64,000 nucleotides of DNA from Solanum dulcamara (GCF_947179165.1 NC_077240.1:55493501-55557500), one strand, 5' to 3'. Numbered from the stretch's first letter, positions 35,562 through 47,433 are shown. Numbers and translations are program-made. Notes: generated by a model from the letters alone, not told the origin.

Positions 35562-37739
35562 TGTAACGACCCATTAGGTCGTTTTGAAAACTAGAGCTTT
35601 TTATTTCATAAAAGACTCATCCCATAAATTTTTAATGGGTATTTTGGACTATTCGATAACTATGGTTATTTAATTGGGGTGAATTTAGATAACTTATTTA
35701 ATTAGTGGGCTAAATTTATAATTTATTTAATACCTTATACCACTTGGCCATATATATTAAAAATAGGTTAGTGAATTTATCACTTTTAGTTCATATTATT
35801 TTTTTAGAAAAAACAAAAGGGTAACCTCCGTAAAGGAGTTCCCAGATATGGCACAACCAAAGCGGCATTAAAAGATAGGTATCAAACTTTTTTTCAATTG
35901 AACAATGCATTACATATTGGGAAATCATGTCATCATTAGTGCTTGGCTGAATTTAAAGGAAATTCAAATTAAAATTCCAAGTGTTGCAATATGAGTTCAA
36001 TTTGTTGTGACAATTTTGTTGGTTAATTGTTAAGAAATGATGCCAACGATTGGGGCTAATAAATAATAATTGGGTAATGATTGTTTGGAAGTAATATAGA
36101 GAAATATAGAGTGAATGGATTGAGTTGGTGTTGTTTCAGCAAACTAATAGACTATTTTGTATTCGGCTTTGATAAATCTTTTTAATTTTCTTACGATTAT
36201 CACATTATGGTTCATGTTTTGAAATGCTGAGGTAGGTAATTAAATATTAGGTATATTGTATTATATTAATACAATTAAATCTATGATATTAGAGTAATTG
36301 AGACTTAACCCTTGCTTAAAATTTAGGAATTTGATTATAGATTTGGATGGGTTAGTGAGTTTAGGCTAGATATATAGTAATATAGGTGTCTACAAACTCG
36401 GGTACCTAAGAATATTCTATATTTGATAGATTGGAAAAGTTTTGAGGCATCAACGAAAGGAAAGACATCAGTGAATTAGCTTGTTTGACTTCAGTTCTTC
36501 GGTTAAGGTAGGTTATGGTTTATTCTATATAATAGAAAGACTCTTAATAGTGATTGATAGTTATTGAGTAATATTGTGAAGTTTTCTATACATTTAACTG
36601 TTGTGGTTTGGTTGATTAATATGTTGTTGTGAATGGTCTGAAATCCATAATCTTGGACTTGTTCTATCAAAGTGATGCCTTGAATAAAGAAGGTTTGATG
36701 AAATATTGTTAATGAAGTGGAAAGTGATGATAAAAAATGATAAATTAATTATATTATTGGATTGGGTGTCACATTCAGACATGGTATATTTGGATCGGGT
36801 GTCACATTCCGACATGGTATATTTGGATCGGGTGTCACATTACGACATGGTATATTTGGATCGCATGTCACATTCCAACACAGTATATTTGGATCGTGTG
36901 TCACATTCGGACATGTTACATTTGGATCATGTGTCATATTTTGACATGGTACATTTGGATCGGGTGTCACATTATGACACGATATTATTGGATCAGGTGT
37001 CACATTCTGGCATGGTAATATTAAAGGAAAACATATTAAAATCACTTAATATTATCCAATCTCAAATAACTCATTTCCCAAAAGATCATGGTATGGAGGA
37101 CTGAATCCTCATGTATAATCTTGATATTATTGATTGATGTTGTAATTTTTCATTGTGTTGTCACTTGATATTGATCTTGTTTGGTTTCCACTTGTTAAGT
37201 GCTATGGTTGATTTCCTGCTATTACTTTATGCATAATGATTTCTATATTGAGTCGGCCTATAATACCTACTCATTATATATTTCTCCGTACTGATCCCTA
37301 CTTATATTTTTCTTTATTTTATTTTGTGGAGTGCAGCGAGTGTTCCATCGACTTCGACTAGACCTCAACTCTATTTAGTGTCCAGCACATCAAGTTCCAA
37401 GATGAGCTATTCCTTCTAATTCGTGTTTGATTCTCTTGAGCATGGCATGATGTCCTTAGTTTTCTGACACATTAAGTTATTTATTTATTTTGGTGTGTGA
37501 TATTTTCAGACTAAGTATTTTAAAATTAGATGTCCTTGAAGTGATGACTTTCAGGTTTTTGGAATGATATGTAATAGACCTTAGTGGATTGTTGTTTTTT
37601 ACTTCCGTAAGTTGGTCTTCCACATTATTATCGTATTTTATAAGTTGAACAGCTAATATAAGTTGGGGTTGTATCGTTGTTTCTCCCTCCTAGGAGGTTA
37701 AGTGTGGGTGCCACTCATGACCAATTTTGGTTTGTGACA
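35562..37739 (+). repeat. 3' LTR of element D1
   Basis: TGTAACGACCCATTAGGTC to GTTTGTGACA, 2178 bp. The flank after it is GAAAA and the flank before the 5' LTR is AAAAA, a near-match target duplication. It contains a 33-bp minisatellite at 36758-37021. Confidence 0.8.
36758..37021. repeat. 33-bp minisatellite inside the D1 LTR, 8 units
   Basis: The unit is about GGATCGGGTGTCACATTCCG plus ACATGGTATATTT. Because 33 is a multiple of 3 and stops are rare in it, it reads open in several frames on both strands as an 11-residue repeat (LDRVSHSDMVY on the plus strand). Each unit carries a TGTC...GACA inverted pair. The unit near 36961 has a longer arm, GTGTCA CATTA TGACAC. Confidence 0.9.
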
Positions 37740-38043
37740 GAAAACTCATAAAAGTCCAAGAATATAGCATAGCTAGAAGGAAGTAAGGCAACATAGAATC
37801 CTTACACATATCAGTATTGGCGTGTCTGTATCTAGTTAGTTATTGATTAGCAGTGTTGGCATCATCATGCTTCTCTTACTTATATAGTTTCTATTTTAGC
37901 TCGGACAGTCTATGATACCTAGTGATTACCTAATATTTTGGTATTCATACTACACTTCTGTATTTCTTTCTTATGCAGTACCTATACGAGCCATCCCCGT
38001 TGATTCCATATCTCTAGGAAGTACTTGATTTTTTGATAGAGGT
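37740..38043. other. unassigned stretch between D1 and D2
   Basis: The first 60 bp after the D1 LTR may be the continuation of the minus-strand LTR cut at 32994. The rest ('tatgatacctagtgattacct' ... 'tatgcagtacc') loosely resembles the late part of the D-type LTR (37250-37340). I see no primer site or 5' LTR for D2 here. Confidence 0.35.
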
Positions 38044-38049
38044 GGAGGG

Positions 38050-38970
38050 GTGAAGCCAGATAACTTTCCTAAAGAGACAACATTTAAGAAGTTTCGTAAG
38101 AGAGGAGAGTTTAGTGGTTCTTACTCCAGAGGACAGAGTTTTGGAGATTATTTGGCCTGTCCTATTCAGTCTTCTTTGCAGGTTTCAGATAGGGGTCCAT
38201 TAAATACTAATCATCCTTTTTCTAATTTTTGGGGTTATCTTCAGTCTTCCTTGTCTTAATAAAGACCCACTCTTAACCCTAAGACTTGTTACGAATGTGG
38301 TGAGCCTGGACATATCAGAAAATATTATCCAAGGAAGAGTCAGGCTTGGAATAATCAGGGTTATAGATCCCCAACAACTAGAGATGGAGGTGGCAGCTAT
38401 GGTATGGGCCATCATTCTAGAGGACGTGGTGGCCAAAGTTGTGGTGGTCGTCTGTCTGGCTGGGGTGGCGGGCAGGTTAGAATTACTAGAGTACAGCCCA
38501 ACAAGGAAAATGGTCAGACAGGTGACAGAGCCCATTGTTATGCTTTCCCCAGGAGATCAGAGGCAGAGGCATCAGAAGCTAATATCACAAGTACTCTTTT
38601 GGTCTGCGATCGCATGACTTTTGCATTGTTTGATCCTAGATCAATATTTTTTATATATCTTCCGTATTTACTGATGGACTTAATTTACATTATGACTTAC
38701 TTGACATGCCTATTGTGTTTTTACTCTTTTTGGTGAGTCTGTGCTAGTTAAGAAAGTGTATGGGTCTTTCCTTGTGACTTTTGTGGGGATCGGAACTTAT
38801 GTAGATTTGATTATTCTAGAGATGGTTGACTTTGATATAATCCTGGGTATGACTTGGCTTTCTCTAAATTTTTCTATCTTAGATTGTAATACTAAGACTG
38901 TGACATTAGCTAAGTTTGGGATGGATCAATTGGTGTGGGAGGGTGACTATCTTCCTTCCCCAATTTGAAT
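38050..38970 (+). pseudogene. element D2 gag C-terminus and protease
   Basis: The nucleocapsid zinc knuckle CYECGEPGHIRKYY (near 38290) has Tyr in place of the last Cys. A Gly/Arg-rich tail follows. In the protease, the active-site region reads LFDPRS (near 38630) and the flap/late region reads DFDIILGMTWLS (38830-38860). Frame changes near 38740 and in-frame stops occur. The gag start and capsid are absent. Confidence 0.8.
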
Positions 38971-38995
38971 TATCTCTTTTCTTTGTGTTAAGAGG

Positions 38996-39800
38996 TTGGT
39001 GAGCAAGGGTTGTTTAGCCTTCCTAGCACATCTCATGGATGATTGTTTTGAAGTGCCATCGATTGAGTCTATTTCGATAGTACATACGTTTTTGGATATT
39101 TTCCCTGCAGACTTACCTAGTATGCCACCTGAGAGGGATATTGATTTTTATAGCGACCTGGAGCCGGGAACTATCCCCATTTTTATTCCATATTATAGAA
39201 TGGCCCTAGTTGAGTTGAAAGAGTTAAAGGCCCAACTTCAGGAGTTGTTGGATAAAGGTTTTATTAGACTGAGTGCCTCTTCTTGGGGTGCTCCAGTTTT
39301 ATTTGTAAAGAAGAAGGATGGTAGCCATCGTATGTGCATAGACTATAGGCAGCTGAACAAGGTGACTATTAAAAATAGATATCTTATTTCTCGCATTAAT
39401 GACTTATTTGATCAGTTTCAGGGTGCTTGTATTTTCTCAAATATTGATTTGAGGTTCGATTATCATCAACTGAAAATACGGGCAGTAGATGTACCAAAGA
39501 CTACTTTTCGAACTAGGTATGGGAACTATGAATTCTTGGTAATGCCTTTTGGGCTTACAAATGCACTTGCTGCTTTCACGAATTTGATGAATGAAATCTT
39601 TAAGCCATATTTAGATCTCTTTTTTATTATTTTTATTGATGATATATTGATCTACTCAAAGAGCAGAAAAGAACATGAAGAACATTTGAGGATTGTACTA
39701 GGATTGTTAAGGGAGAAAAGGCTATATGCCAAATTCTCCAAGTGTGAGTCTATCTTAATTCAGTGTCCTTCTTGGGGAACGTGGTTTCTATGGATGGAGT
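38996..39800 (+). pseudogene. element D2 reverse transcriptase (longest open stretch)
   Basis: A 268-codon open frame, the longest in the window. In order: [76 protein letters not shown] (first catalytic Asp), [17 protein letters not shown] and [14 protein letters not shown] (the two catalytic Asp of the FIDD box near 39640). It ends at a stop at 39800 with a frameshift just before (the expected FLG motif is read out of frame). It follows the D2 protease and precedes RNase H. Confidence 0.9.
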
Positions 39801-40420
39801 GATGATGGATCCCAAAAGATTAAAGTAGTGAAGAGTTGGGAAAGACCCACTAATGTCTCAGAGGTAAGGAGCTTTGTTGGTTTGGCTAGATACTACCGAC
39901 GGTTCGTCAAGGGATTTGCTTCTATTGCTTCTCAGCTGACCAATATGACCAAACAGAATGTTCCATTTATGTGGTCGGATGAGTGTGAAGAGAGATTAAG
40001 AAACTCAAGAACTTATTGACTACTGCACCGATTATTGCCTTGCCAGTAGAAGGTCAGAATTTTATTATTTATTATGATGCATTATATTCTTATTTAGGTG
40101 CATTTCTAATGCAGGAGAAGAATGTAATCGCCTATTATTCAAGGCAATTGAAGGTGTATGAACATAATTACCCCACTCATGATTTGGAGTTGGCTGCAGC
40201 TTTATTTGTATTGAAGCAGTTGAGACATTATCTATATAGCGTAAATTTTGAAGTGTATACAGTTCACCACAGTTTACAACATGTGTTCACCTAGAAAGGC
40301 TTGAATTTGAGGTAGAGGAGGTGGATGGAATTACTAAAGGACTATAATATCACTATTATTTATCACCCAGGAAAAGCTAATGTAGTGGCTGATGCCTTGA
40401 GCAGAAAAGCAAGAAACATG
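39801..40420 (+). pseudogene. element D2 RNase H region
   Basis: [20 protein letters not shown] begins the connection. The RNase H core (40016-40294) contains [36 protein letters not shown] and [12 protein letters not shown]. Stops at 40292 and 40313 interrupt it, then [16 protein letters not shown] (about 40360-40410) closes the domain. Confidence 0.85.
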
Positions 40421-41990
40421 GGAAGTTTAGCTCATTTGCAGGTTTTCAGACGTCCATGGGCTAGAGAGGTTCAAACTCTGTCTAATGAATTTATGAGGCT
40501 GGAAGTACCTGATAAAGGAGGATTCTTGGCCTATATGGAGGCAAAATCTTCTTTCCTTGACAAGATTAAAGGAAAGCAGTTTGATGATGAGAGGCTGAGC
40601 CAAATTTGTGATATGGTCTTGTAGGAAGAGGCCAAGGAGGCTATGATCGATGAGAAAGGTGTCTTGAGGATTAAGGGATGTGTATGTGTGTCCTATATTG
40701 ATAATTTTATTTAGACTATTCTTGTAGAGGCTCACAGTTCGAGGTACTCTGTACATTCTGGTGCAACTAAGATGTATTGCGATCTGAGACAGCATAATTA
40801 GTGAAGTAGAATAAAATGTTACATTGTTTATTTTGTTGCCCATTGTCCAAAATGTTAGTAGATATGAGCACCAAAGGCCTAGAGGGACACTTCAAAGAAT
40901 GCCTATTCCGGAATGGAAGTGGGAAAGGATTTCAATGGATTTTGTGGTTGGTCTTCCAAAGATATTGGGTAAGTGTGATTCAATATGGGTGATTGTTGAT
41001 AGGTTAACTAAGTCTGCTCACTTCATTTCAATCAAGGTGACTTATGATGTAGAGAAGTTAGCCAAACTCTTTATCCGTGAGATTGTTCGATTACATAGAT
41101 TTCCAATTTCTATCATATCAAATAGAGGTAACTAATATAATTCTAACTTTTGGAGGACCTTGTATGCTGAGTTAGGTACTAGTTTAGATCTTAGTAATGC
41201 ATTTCACCTATAGACTGATGGGCAGTCTGAGAGGATAATTCTAGTGCTGGAGGATATGCTTCGTATATGTGTGATAGATTTTGATGGTCATTGGGATCAA
41301 TTCCTACCCTTCGCAGAGTTTTCGTACAATAATAGCTATCACTCGAGTATTGATATGGCTGCGTTTGAGGCATTGTATGGGAAGAGATGTAGGTCTTCTA
41401 TTGGTTGGTTTGATGCCTTTGAGGTGATACCTTGGGGAACTGATCTTTTGAAGTAATTATTAGAGAAGGTAAAATTCATTCATGAGAAGCTTCTAGCAGC
41501 TCAGAGCAGGCAAGAAGAGCATGTAGACCGAAAGGTTAGGGACATGGAGTTTATGAAGGGAGAGCAAGTATTGTTGAAGGTTTCACCCATGAAGGGTGTA
41601 GTGAGATTTGGTAAGGGAGGTATGCTCAGTATGAGGTATATTAGGTCGTTTGAAGTTCTTAAGCATGTCAGAGAGGTGGCCTACGATTTGGCTTTACCTC
41701 CAGATTTGTTCGGAGTACACCCAGTGTTCCATGTGTCTAGCTAAAGAAATATTATGGTGATGAAAACTATATTATCTAATGGGATTCGGTCTTGCTTGAT
41801 GAGAATTTATCTTATGAGAAGGAGCCTATAGTTATTCTTGATAGGGAGGTCTGCAAGTTGAGGTCAAGGGAGATTGCGTCTGTGAAGGTTCAATGGAAAA
41901 ATCATTTGGTTGAGGAGTCCACTTGGGAGACTGAGGTGGATATGCATGGAAGATATCCATATCTGTTCGTCGAGGTATCCTTTTCTACCC
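40421..41990 (+). pseudogene. element D2 integrase and chromodomain-like tail
   Basis: Linker and zinc domain (40421-40880, partly frame-broken), core at 40824-41135 with MDFVVGLPK and SIWVIVDRLTKSAHF. The second catalytic Asp position reads SNRG, as in D1. It continues through the 41244-41456 region (GHWDQFLPFAEFSYNNSY). The GPY/F-type region and tail (41544-42026) include VSPMKGVVRFGKGG, VHPVFHVSS and VQWKNHLVEESTWETE. Not functional. Confidence 0.85.
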
Positions 41991-42042
41991 ATGCTCTTCA
42001 TTTGACCGTTAGGGGAAGAACGACGAGTAAATTGGTATCTGT

Positions 42043-44199
42043 TGTAATGACCTATGAGGTCATTTTGAAAACTAGAGCTTTTTGTTTCATAAAAGACTCA
42101 TACCATAAATTTTAATGGGTATTTTGGACGATTCGATAACTATGATTATTTAGTTGAGGGATAACTTTAGATAACTAACTTAATTGGTGGGCTAATGTGA
42201 TAATTTAGTTAATATATTATACCACTTATTTTGTATTTATTAGAATAAGCTAGTAGATTTTGTCACTTTTAGTACATGATTAATTGAGAAAAGAAAATAA
42301 AAAGAAGAAGAGAAGCGTTTGGCGAAAACTTACCTACGGCATCACACGAGAGCGACTGCTATAGGTAAGCGAATTGACGTCTGAATCTTATTAAATGTGT
42401 ATGCAAAATGATGGTTACAGGTTATAGTAGTAACAAATCTTATATGGTATATGTGGGTAGAGATATTATTATTATTACTATTATTATGGGGAATTGTGAA
42501 AAGAGAAAGGGAAAAAAACTCATCAAATAAAATTCATATATTTTTACTACAGTGAAACTTGCATTGAATAAGGACATGTGTTGGTAATTTTATTCCATTG
42601 TATGAACTTATCCTTAGAGATATATAATAAGGGGTATGGTTGGAGGTTCTGAAAGAGTTAGTTTCGTGAATTGTTCATAGTTCCTTCGTAGTCTTTTGTT
42701 TCTTTCAGATTTCGTTTGTTAGTTATTTATTATATGATGATTCAAGTTTTGATATATTGAGATAGGTAATTGAATAATGTGATATCTTTAGATTCATGAT
42801 ATTGGAGGAATTGAAACTTAACCCTTGCTTAAGATTTAGGAATATGAGATTTGATATATTAGTTGGTATCAAAATTTAGGATTTTGATTATAAATTTGGA
42901 TGGGTTATTGATTCTAGGATAGATATATAATAATATGGGTTTCTATAGACTCATTTATTTATAAATATTATATATATATTTGATAGACTGAAAACATTTA
43001 GATGCATCGAAGAATGGAAAGGCATTAGTGGATTAGCTTGCTTGACTTGGGTTCTTCGGTTGAGGTAGGTTATGGTTTATTCTATATCACAGATAGACTC
43101 TTAATAGTGACTGATAGTTATTGAGTAATATATGAAGTTTACTATACATTTAATTGTTGTGGTTTGGATGGTTGATATGTTGTTGTAATTGGTATGAAAT
43201 TCCAAGACCGTGAAATCCATAATCTTGAACTTACCTTATCAAAGGTGATGCCTTGAATAAAGAAAGCTTGATGAAATATTGTTAATGAAGTGAAATATGA
43301 TAATAAAAAATGATAAATTAATTATATTTGGATCGGGTGTCATACTTCGACACTGTATATTGAGATCGGGTGTCATATTCCGATATGGTATAATTGAATC
43401 GGGTGTCACGTTCTGACACAGTATATTTGGATCTGGTGTCACATTCCTACATGATATTATTGGATCGCATGCTACATTCCAGCACGGTAATATTAAAGAA
43501 AAAGAAATTAAAATGACTTAATGCTACCCAATCTCCAATAACTCATTTCCCCCAAAAAGGCATGATGTAGAGGCCTGAGTCCTCATGTGTGATCTTGATA
43601 TTGTTAACTGGTTATGTAATTTTTTATTGTGTTGTCACTTGATCATGATCTTGTTGGTTGCCACGTGTTAAGTCCTATTATTGATTTTCCGCTATTACTT
43701 TATGCATATTGATTTCAATTTTGAGTCGTCCGATGATACCTACTCAGTACATGTTGTCCTATACTGACCCCTACTTGTATGTTTTTTCTTTATTTTATTT
43801 TGTGGAGTGCAGCGAGTATTCCATCAGCTTCGACTCGACTACAGCTCTAGCCAGTGTCCAGCACATCAGGTTCTAGGGTGAGCTATTCCTTCTAGCTCGT
43901 GTTGGATTCTCTCGGGCATGGCATGATGTTCTTAGTCTTTGACACATTAAGTTATTTATTTATTCTGGTGGTTGATATTTTCAAACTTAGCATTTTAGAA
44001 TTAAATGTCCTTGAAGTGATGACTATTAGGCTTCGGAAAAATGCATCTAATAGACTTTAGTGGTTTAATTACTTCTTACTCTTATAAATTGAGCTTCCGC
44101 GTTATTGTCATATTTTATAAGTTGGGATTTGTATCATTGGTTCTCTCACCTAAGAGGTTAAGTGTGGGTCCCACTCATGGACCATTTTGGGTCGTGATA
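42043..44199 (+). repeat. 3' LTR of element D2
   Basis: TGTAATGACCTATGAGG to GGGTCGTGATA, 2157 bp, collinear with the D1 LTR at 35562-37739 and with a shorter copy of the same minisatellite. D2 has no recognisable 5' LTR. Confidence 0.85.
43330..43494. repeat. 33-bp minisatellite inside the D2 LTR, 5 units
   Basis: Same unit and same flanks as at 36758-37021 ('gataaattaattatat' before, 'aatattaaag' after), but five units instead of eight. Confidence 0.88.
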
Positions 44200-44504
44200 C
44201 AACTGCGCAAAATGAGGATAATTTCACTAATATTAAATGAAGGGGTATTTATGAAGTGGGGTCAACAAGTAACTAATGATTCTCTCATAATGTTTTGCAA
44301 TTCTTTGTGAAACGAAAAATTATTGCATGGGAAGCTATCAGAATTAGAAAAATACGCACCTTTTATGAGTTTTTCATTAGGAGCTGAAGATGTGGTGACT
44401 TATCTTTTGTAAAAAAATCAATTCAAATTGGAAATTCAAGTTGTTGCTACGCAAAAAAAAACTCATTTTCTGAGATTCAATCTGCATTACATTGTCGAGA
44501 ATCA
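44200..44504. other. region upstream of the F-box pseudogene
   Basis: Single-copy-looking, AT-rich sequence between the D2 LTR and the F-box start codon. I see no convincing TATA box or coding sequence. If the F-box gene once had a promoter here, D2 now cuts it at about 300 bp. Confidence 0.35.
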
Positions 44505-45375
44505 ATGATGGTGAATAGAATTATGAAGAAATTGCCTCAAGATCTGGTGATCTATATGCTCTTAAGACTTCTGTTGAAATCTCTTTTGCGATTTAAATGT
44601 ATCTCTAAAATTTGGTTCACTCTCATCTTATCCGATACTTTCTTTAAACTTCATCTTAATCGCATCACAACCACAAAAGATGAATTCATTCTCTTCATTC
44701 GCACCTTCAGAGAAGAACCATATCAATTGAGAAGCATCACTTCTTATTTTTTTTCGGTGATGATAAAAATAACCTTAACAGTCGTTTTCCAGATGTTGAT
44801 GTGACAGATCTTACCTCTAGTAGTTGTACAATATTTAATGATCTCATCGGTCCTTTCCATGGTTTGATTGCTTTAATGGATTCCTTTATCATCATAATAC
44901 TTAATCCAGGTATTAGAAAATATTTTGTGATTCCACCGAAGGTGTTGCTTTTGGATTCTACTCAATTGATAATGACTACAAAATTTTTAAGCTTTCAGAT
45001 GTTTTCTGGGTCCCCCTACGGATGATCGTGGTCCTAGACAGTTCAGAATTGAAATTTATAATATGAGCACTGATTCTTGGCGAGAACATAACATAAAATT
45101 TCCCTCAATATGTTTTTCCCATTGCTTTGAGATGTATTACAAGGAAGCAGTTCATTGGTTTACAATAACGAAAAAGTTGGTCAGGATGGTCATTCTTTGT
45201 TTCAATATAAGTAGTGTGAGATATTTCACACAATGAAAATGCTTAGTATTTGTACTATTCCCAACGGGCCACGTTACGGGCTTGAAGTCTTAAATAAGTC
45301 CCTAGTGCTGATTGGTTACCGTAATTCAATGTGTTCCCTTTGATCCCATAGAAAAAAGTATAACTTACATAAATT
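44505..45375 (+). pseudogene. S-locus F-box (SLF)-like gene, 5' part
   Basis: ATG at 44505 gives an F-box N-terminus, KKLPQDLVIYMLLRLLLKSL and LRFKCISKIWFTLI. A region follows that I recognise from Solanaceae SLF proteins: KLHLNRITTTKDEFILFIRT, then (after a frameshift near 44753) GPFHGLIALMD and LNPGIRKYF. After a second frameshift near 44935 come YSIDNDYKIFKLSD, RIEIYNMSTDSWREHN and, later, GLEVLNKSLVLIGYRNS. SLF proteins recruit non-self S-RNases to an SCF ubiquitin ligase in pollen. This copy has several frameshifts, an apparent 30-40 bp deletion near 44940 and stops, then is cut by an insertion. It could also be a related non-SLF F-box of the same family. Confidence 0.8.
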
Positions 45376-47140
45376 CAATAGTGTTAAGAGCCAAATACAT
45401 CATATCTCTATTATTTTTTAAATTACAAAAATTCCTTATTTTTTGAGACGCTTGGATACAAAAGTCATCTTTCCTAATATATAGTGACGTCTTTAATGCT
45501 ATTGCGGTAAAAAGGGAAAATTAATGGAAGATCTGTTAATTGAATATTTTGTTACGTTTAAAAAGGAAAAAAGTAAATAAAGAAAGCATAAATTATGGAA
45601 AAACTTTATTATCAATGTGATTCAATCCCTGGCAAATTGAAACATGCTAGTACAATTCAAAATTCTTCTTCCCATTCTTCCAAAAAGAAACTCTCATTTT
45701 TTGAATCAAAATTATCGACAAATTGTTCTGATACAACATGAACCTGTCGATTTTGAGACATTCCGGAATTTTAAAAAGTGAGGTGAGGTATGAACAATAC
45801 AAAATTGATGAAATTGTTGTTGGTCAAAATAAGGGAGTTGGTGGTGACTCCGGTAAGGGTTTTGAGTCAAGATCCATGAATGACGCCATTGTTAAAAGTG
45901 AAAAAAAGTTACGGGAGTTGGTATAGAGTAAAGAAGAATGTGTAGAAGGATTTTGTCATCACGTTTTTTTGTTTTCAACAAATCAGATTGTTGATTTTAT
46001 TTTCTATTTTTTGTTGTTTATCTTTTTGTGATACATATAGGTTTAGATTTTTAATGTATCTAATTGTTTTTCTTTCTTAAATTAATGTATCATGCCTTCG
46101 TTTCAATATTATGATACATTACATTTTTATCATGCAAAATATATTATGTTCAAATATTAGTTTTGATACATAATCTTAATTTATTAAAATACAAATTAGT
46201 ATATATCTTGTTCATAGTTATTTATTTGATACGTAACTATTACAGATTTCTCTATTTTTTTACTACAGATACATACACCCTAACTTATTCAACTAGAAGG
46301 TTATGTATCTGTAGACATTATCAAATATAATTGTTGATATATAAACACTAATATTTTTATAACAATATTAGTTTGTATCATATTTATAGTTATGTATATG
46401 AACAACATTGATAGAACAACTGGTTGATTTTTTTTGATCTTTTGTTATTAATCTTTTTCTGATGCATATGAGTTCTGGATCATAAATTTAAATTTATAAT
46501 AAATGTATTTGATACATAACAACTACCAGTAATGTATCTATCAAAAATATAACATCTTGTGTGCAACACTTATCTATTTAATGTATCTAGTAGAAATAAT
46601 GTACTTAACAATTCAAACAAGGTACATAAATATTAATGAATCATGATACATCTATCCATCTTGAGAATACTATTCAAATATAATGTATTATAATGTTGAA
46701 ACAAAGGCATTATACATTAATTTAAGAATAAAAATAATTAGATACATTAAAAATGTGAATCTATATGCATCACAAAAAGATGAACATCAAAAATCGGCAT
46801 TCATCCATATGTATGAGCAATTTTTTAAGATTATGAAACCAAAAAAAAAAAAAAAAAACTTAAATGATGGAAAGAAATCTGTCTCTTGAATAACTTGAAA
46901 TCATTAATTGGAAAGAGAAAATATTTGAAATTCAAAAATGGATTAATAGATGTAACTGTGGAGAGATTTGTGGATTGAGAAAAGGAAGGAAATCATGTGT
47001 ATGATATTTTGAATTGATGTATCTGGAAAAGGAGATAATGAGAGCAAAAGAAGAGATTTTTGATTGTTTTTGAAACGGTAGGAAAAATAAAAAAATATGG
47101 TAAAATAGGGTATGTAGTTAATAATTTTTCCTAGAAAAAA
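45376..47140 (+). mobile_element. MULE-like insertion inside the F-box gene
   Basis: The F-box homology stops near 45375 and resumes near 47141. The intervening 1.76 kb is AT-rich. A 62-codon ORF (45738-45926) begins MNLSILRHSGILKSEVRYEQ, which resembles the N-terminus of Mutator-like transposases as I know them (RHSG.W.S...YE.Y). The rest of a transposase is missing. The two ends share a loose inverted similarity (AAATTA..CCTTATTTT near 45422; AAATTA..CCCTATTTT on the minus strand near 47125). I could not find a clear 9-bp target duplication. ATGTATC/GATACAT words are dense at 46020-46770. Confidence 0.5.
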
Positions 47141-47433
47141 ATCTTGACATTTGGATGATGAAGGAGTACGGACAAAGTGAATCTAGGGTTATGAAACACA
47201 CAATTAGACCCATTCCTATTCCTATTGAATTCCGGCTAGCTATCTGGAAGGATCATTTATTGCTTCTTCATACCCAAAGTGAATTTTTAATCTTCTATGA
47301 TCTTAATTCTGATGAAGTCAAGGAATTCAATTTAAATGGTGATCTTGCAAGTATGAGAGTTATAAAATAGATGGAAAGCTTAACTATAATTCCAACATTA
47401 AGAGAACGTGGCAAACATGTTCAACAATTATAG
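47141..47433 (+). pseudogene. S-locus F-box (SLF)-like gene, 3' part
   Basis: Resumes in frame with LDIWMMKEYGQSESRV, then KHTIRPIPIPIEFRLAIWKD, HLLLLHTQSEFLIFYDLN and SDEVKEFNLNG, the C-terminal FBA-type region of SLF proteins. A TAG lies at 47368 and the frame ends TIIPTLRERGKHVQQL at 47433. It belongs to the same gene as 44505-45375, which is interrupted by the intervening insertion. Confidence 0.8.

Noticed and set aside
36706..37104. A 132-codon open frame with repeating LDRVSHSDMVY residues, plus frames on the opposite strand
   Set aside because: It is the 33-bp LTR minisatellite read as protein. The repeat length is a multiple of three, so several frames stay open. A repeat with no spacers is also not a CRISPR array.
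40427..40843. A 138-codon minus-strand frame
   Set aside because: It lies antisense to the D2 RNase H-integrase coding sequence and has no recognisable domain.
44200..44204. CAACT after the D2 LTR as a target duplication
   Set aside because: The left end of D2 is missing, so no matching copy can be shown.
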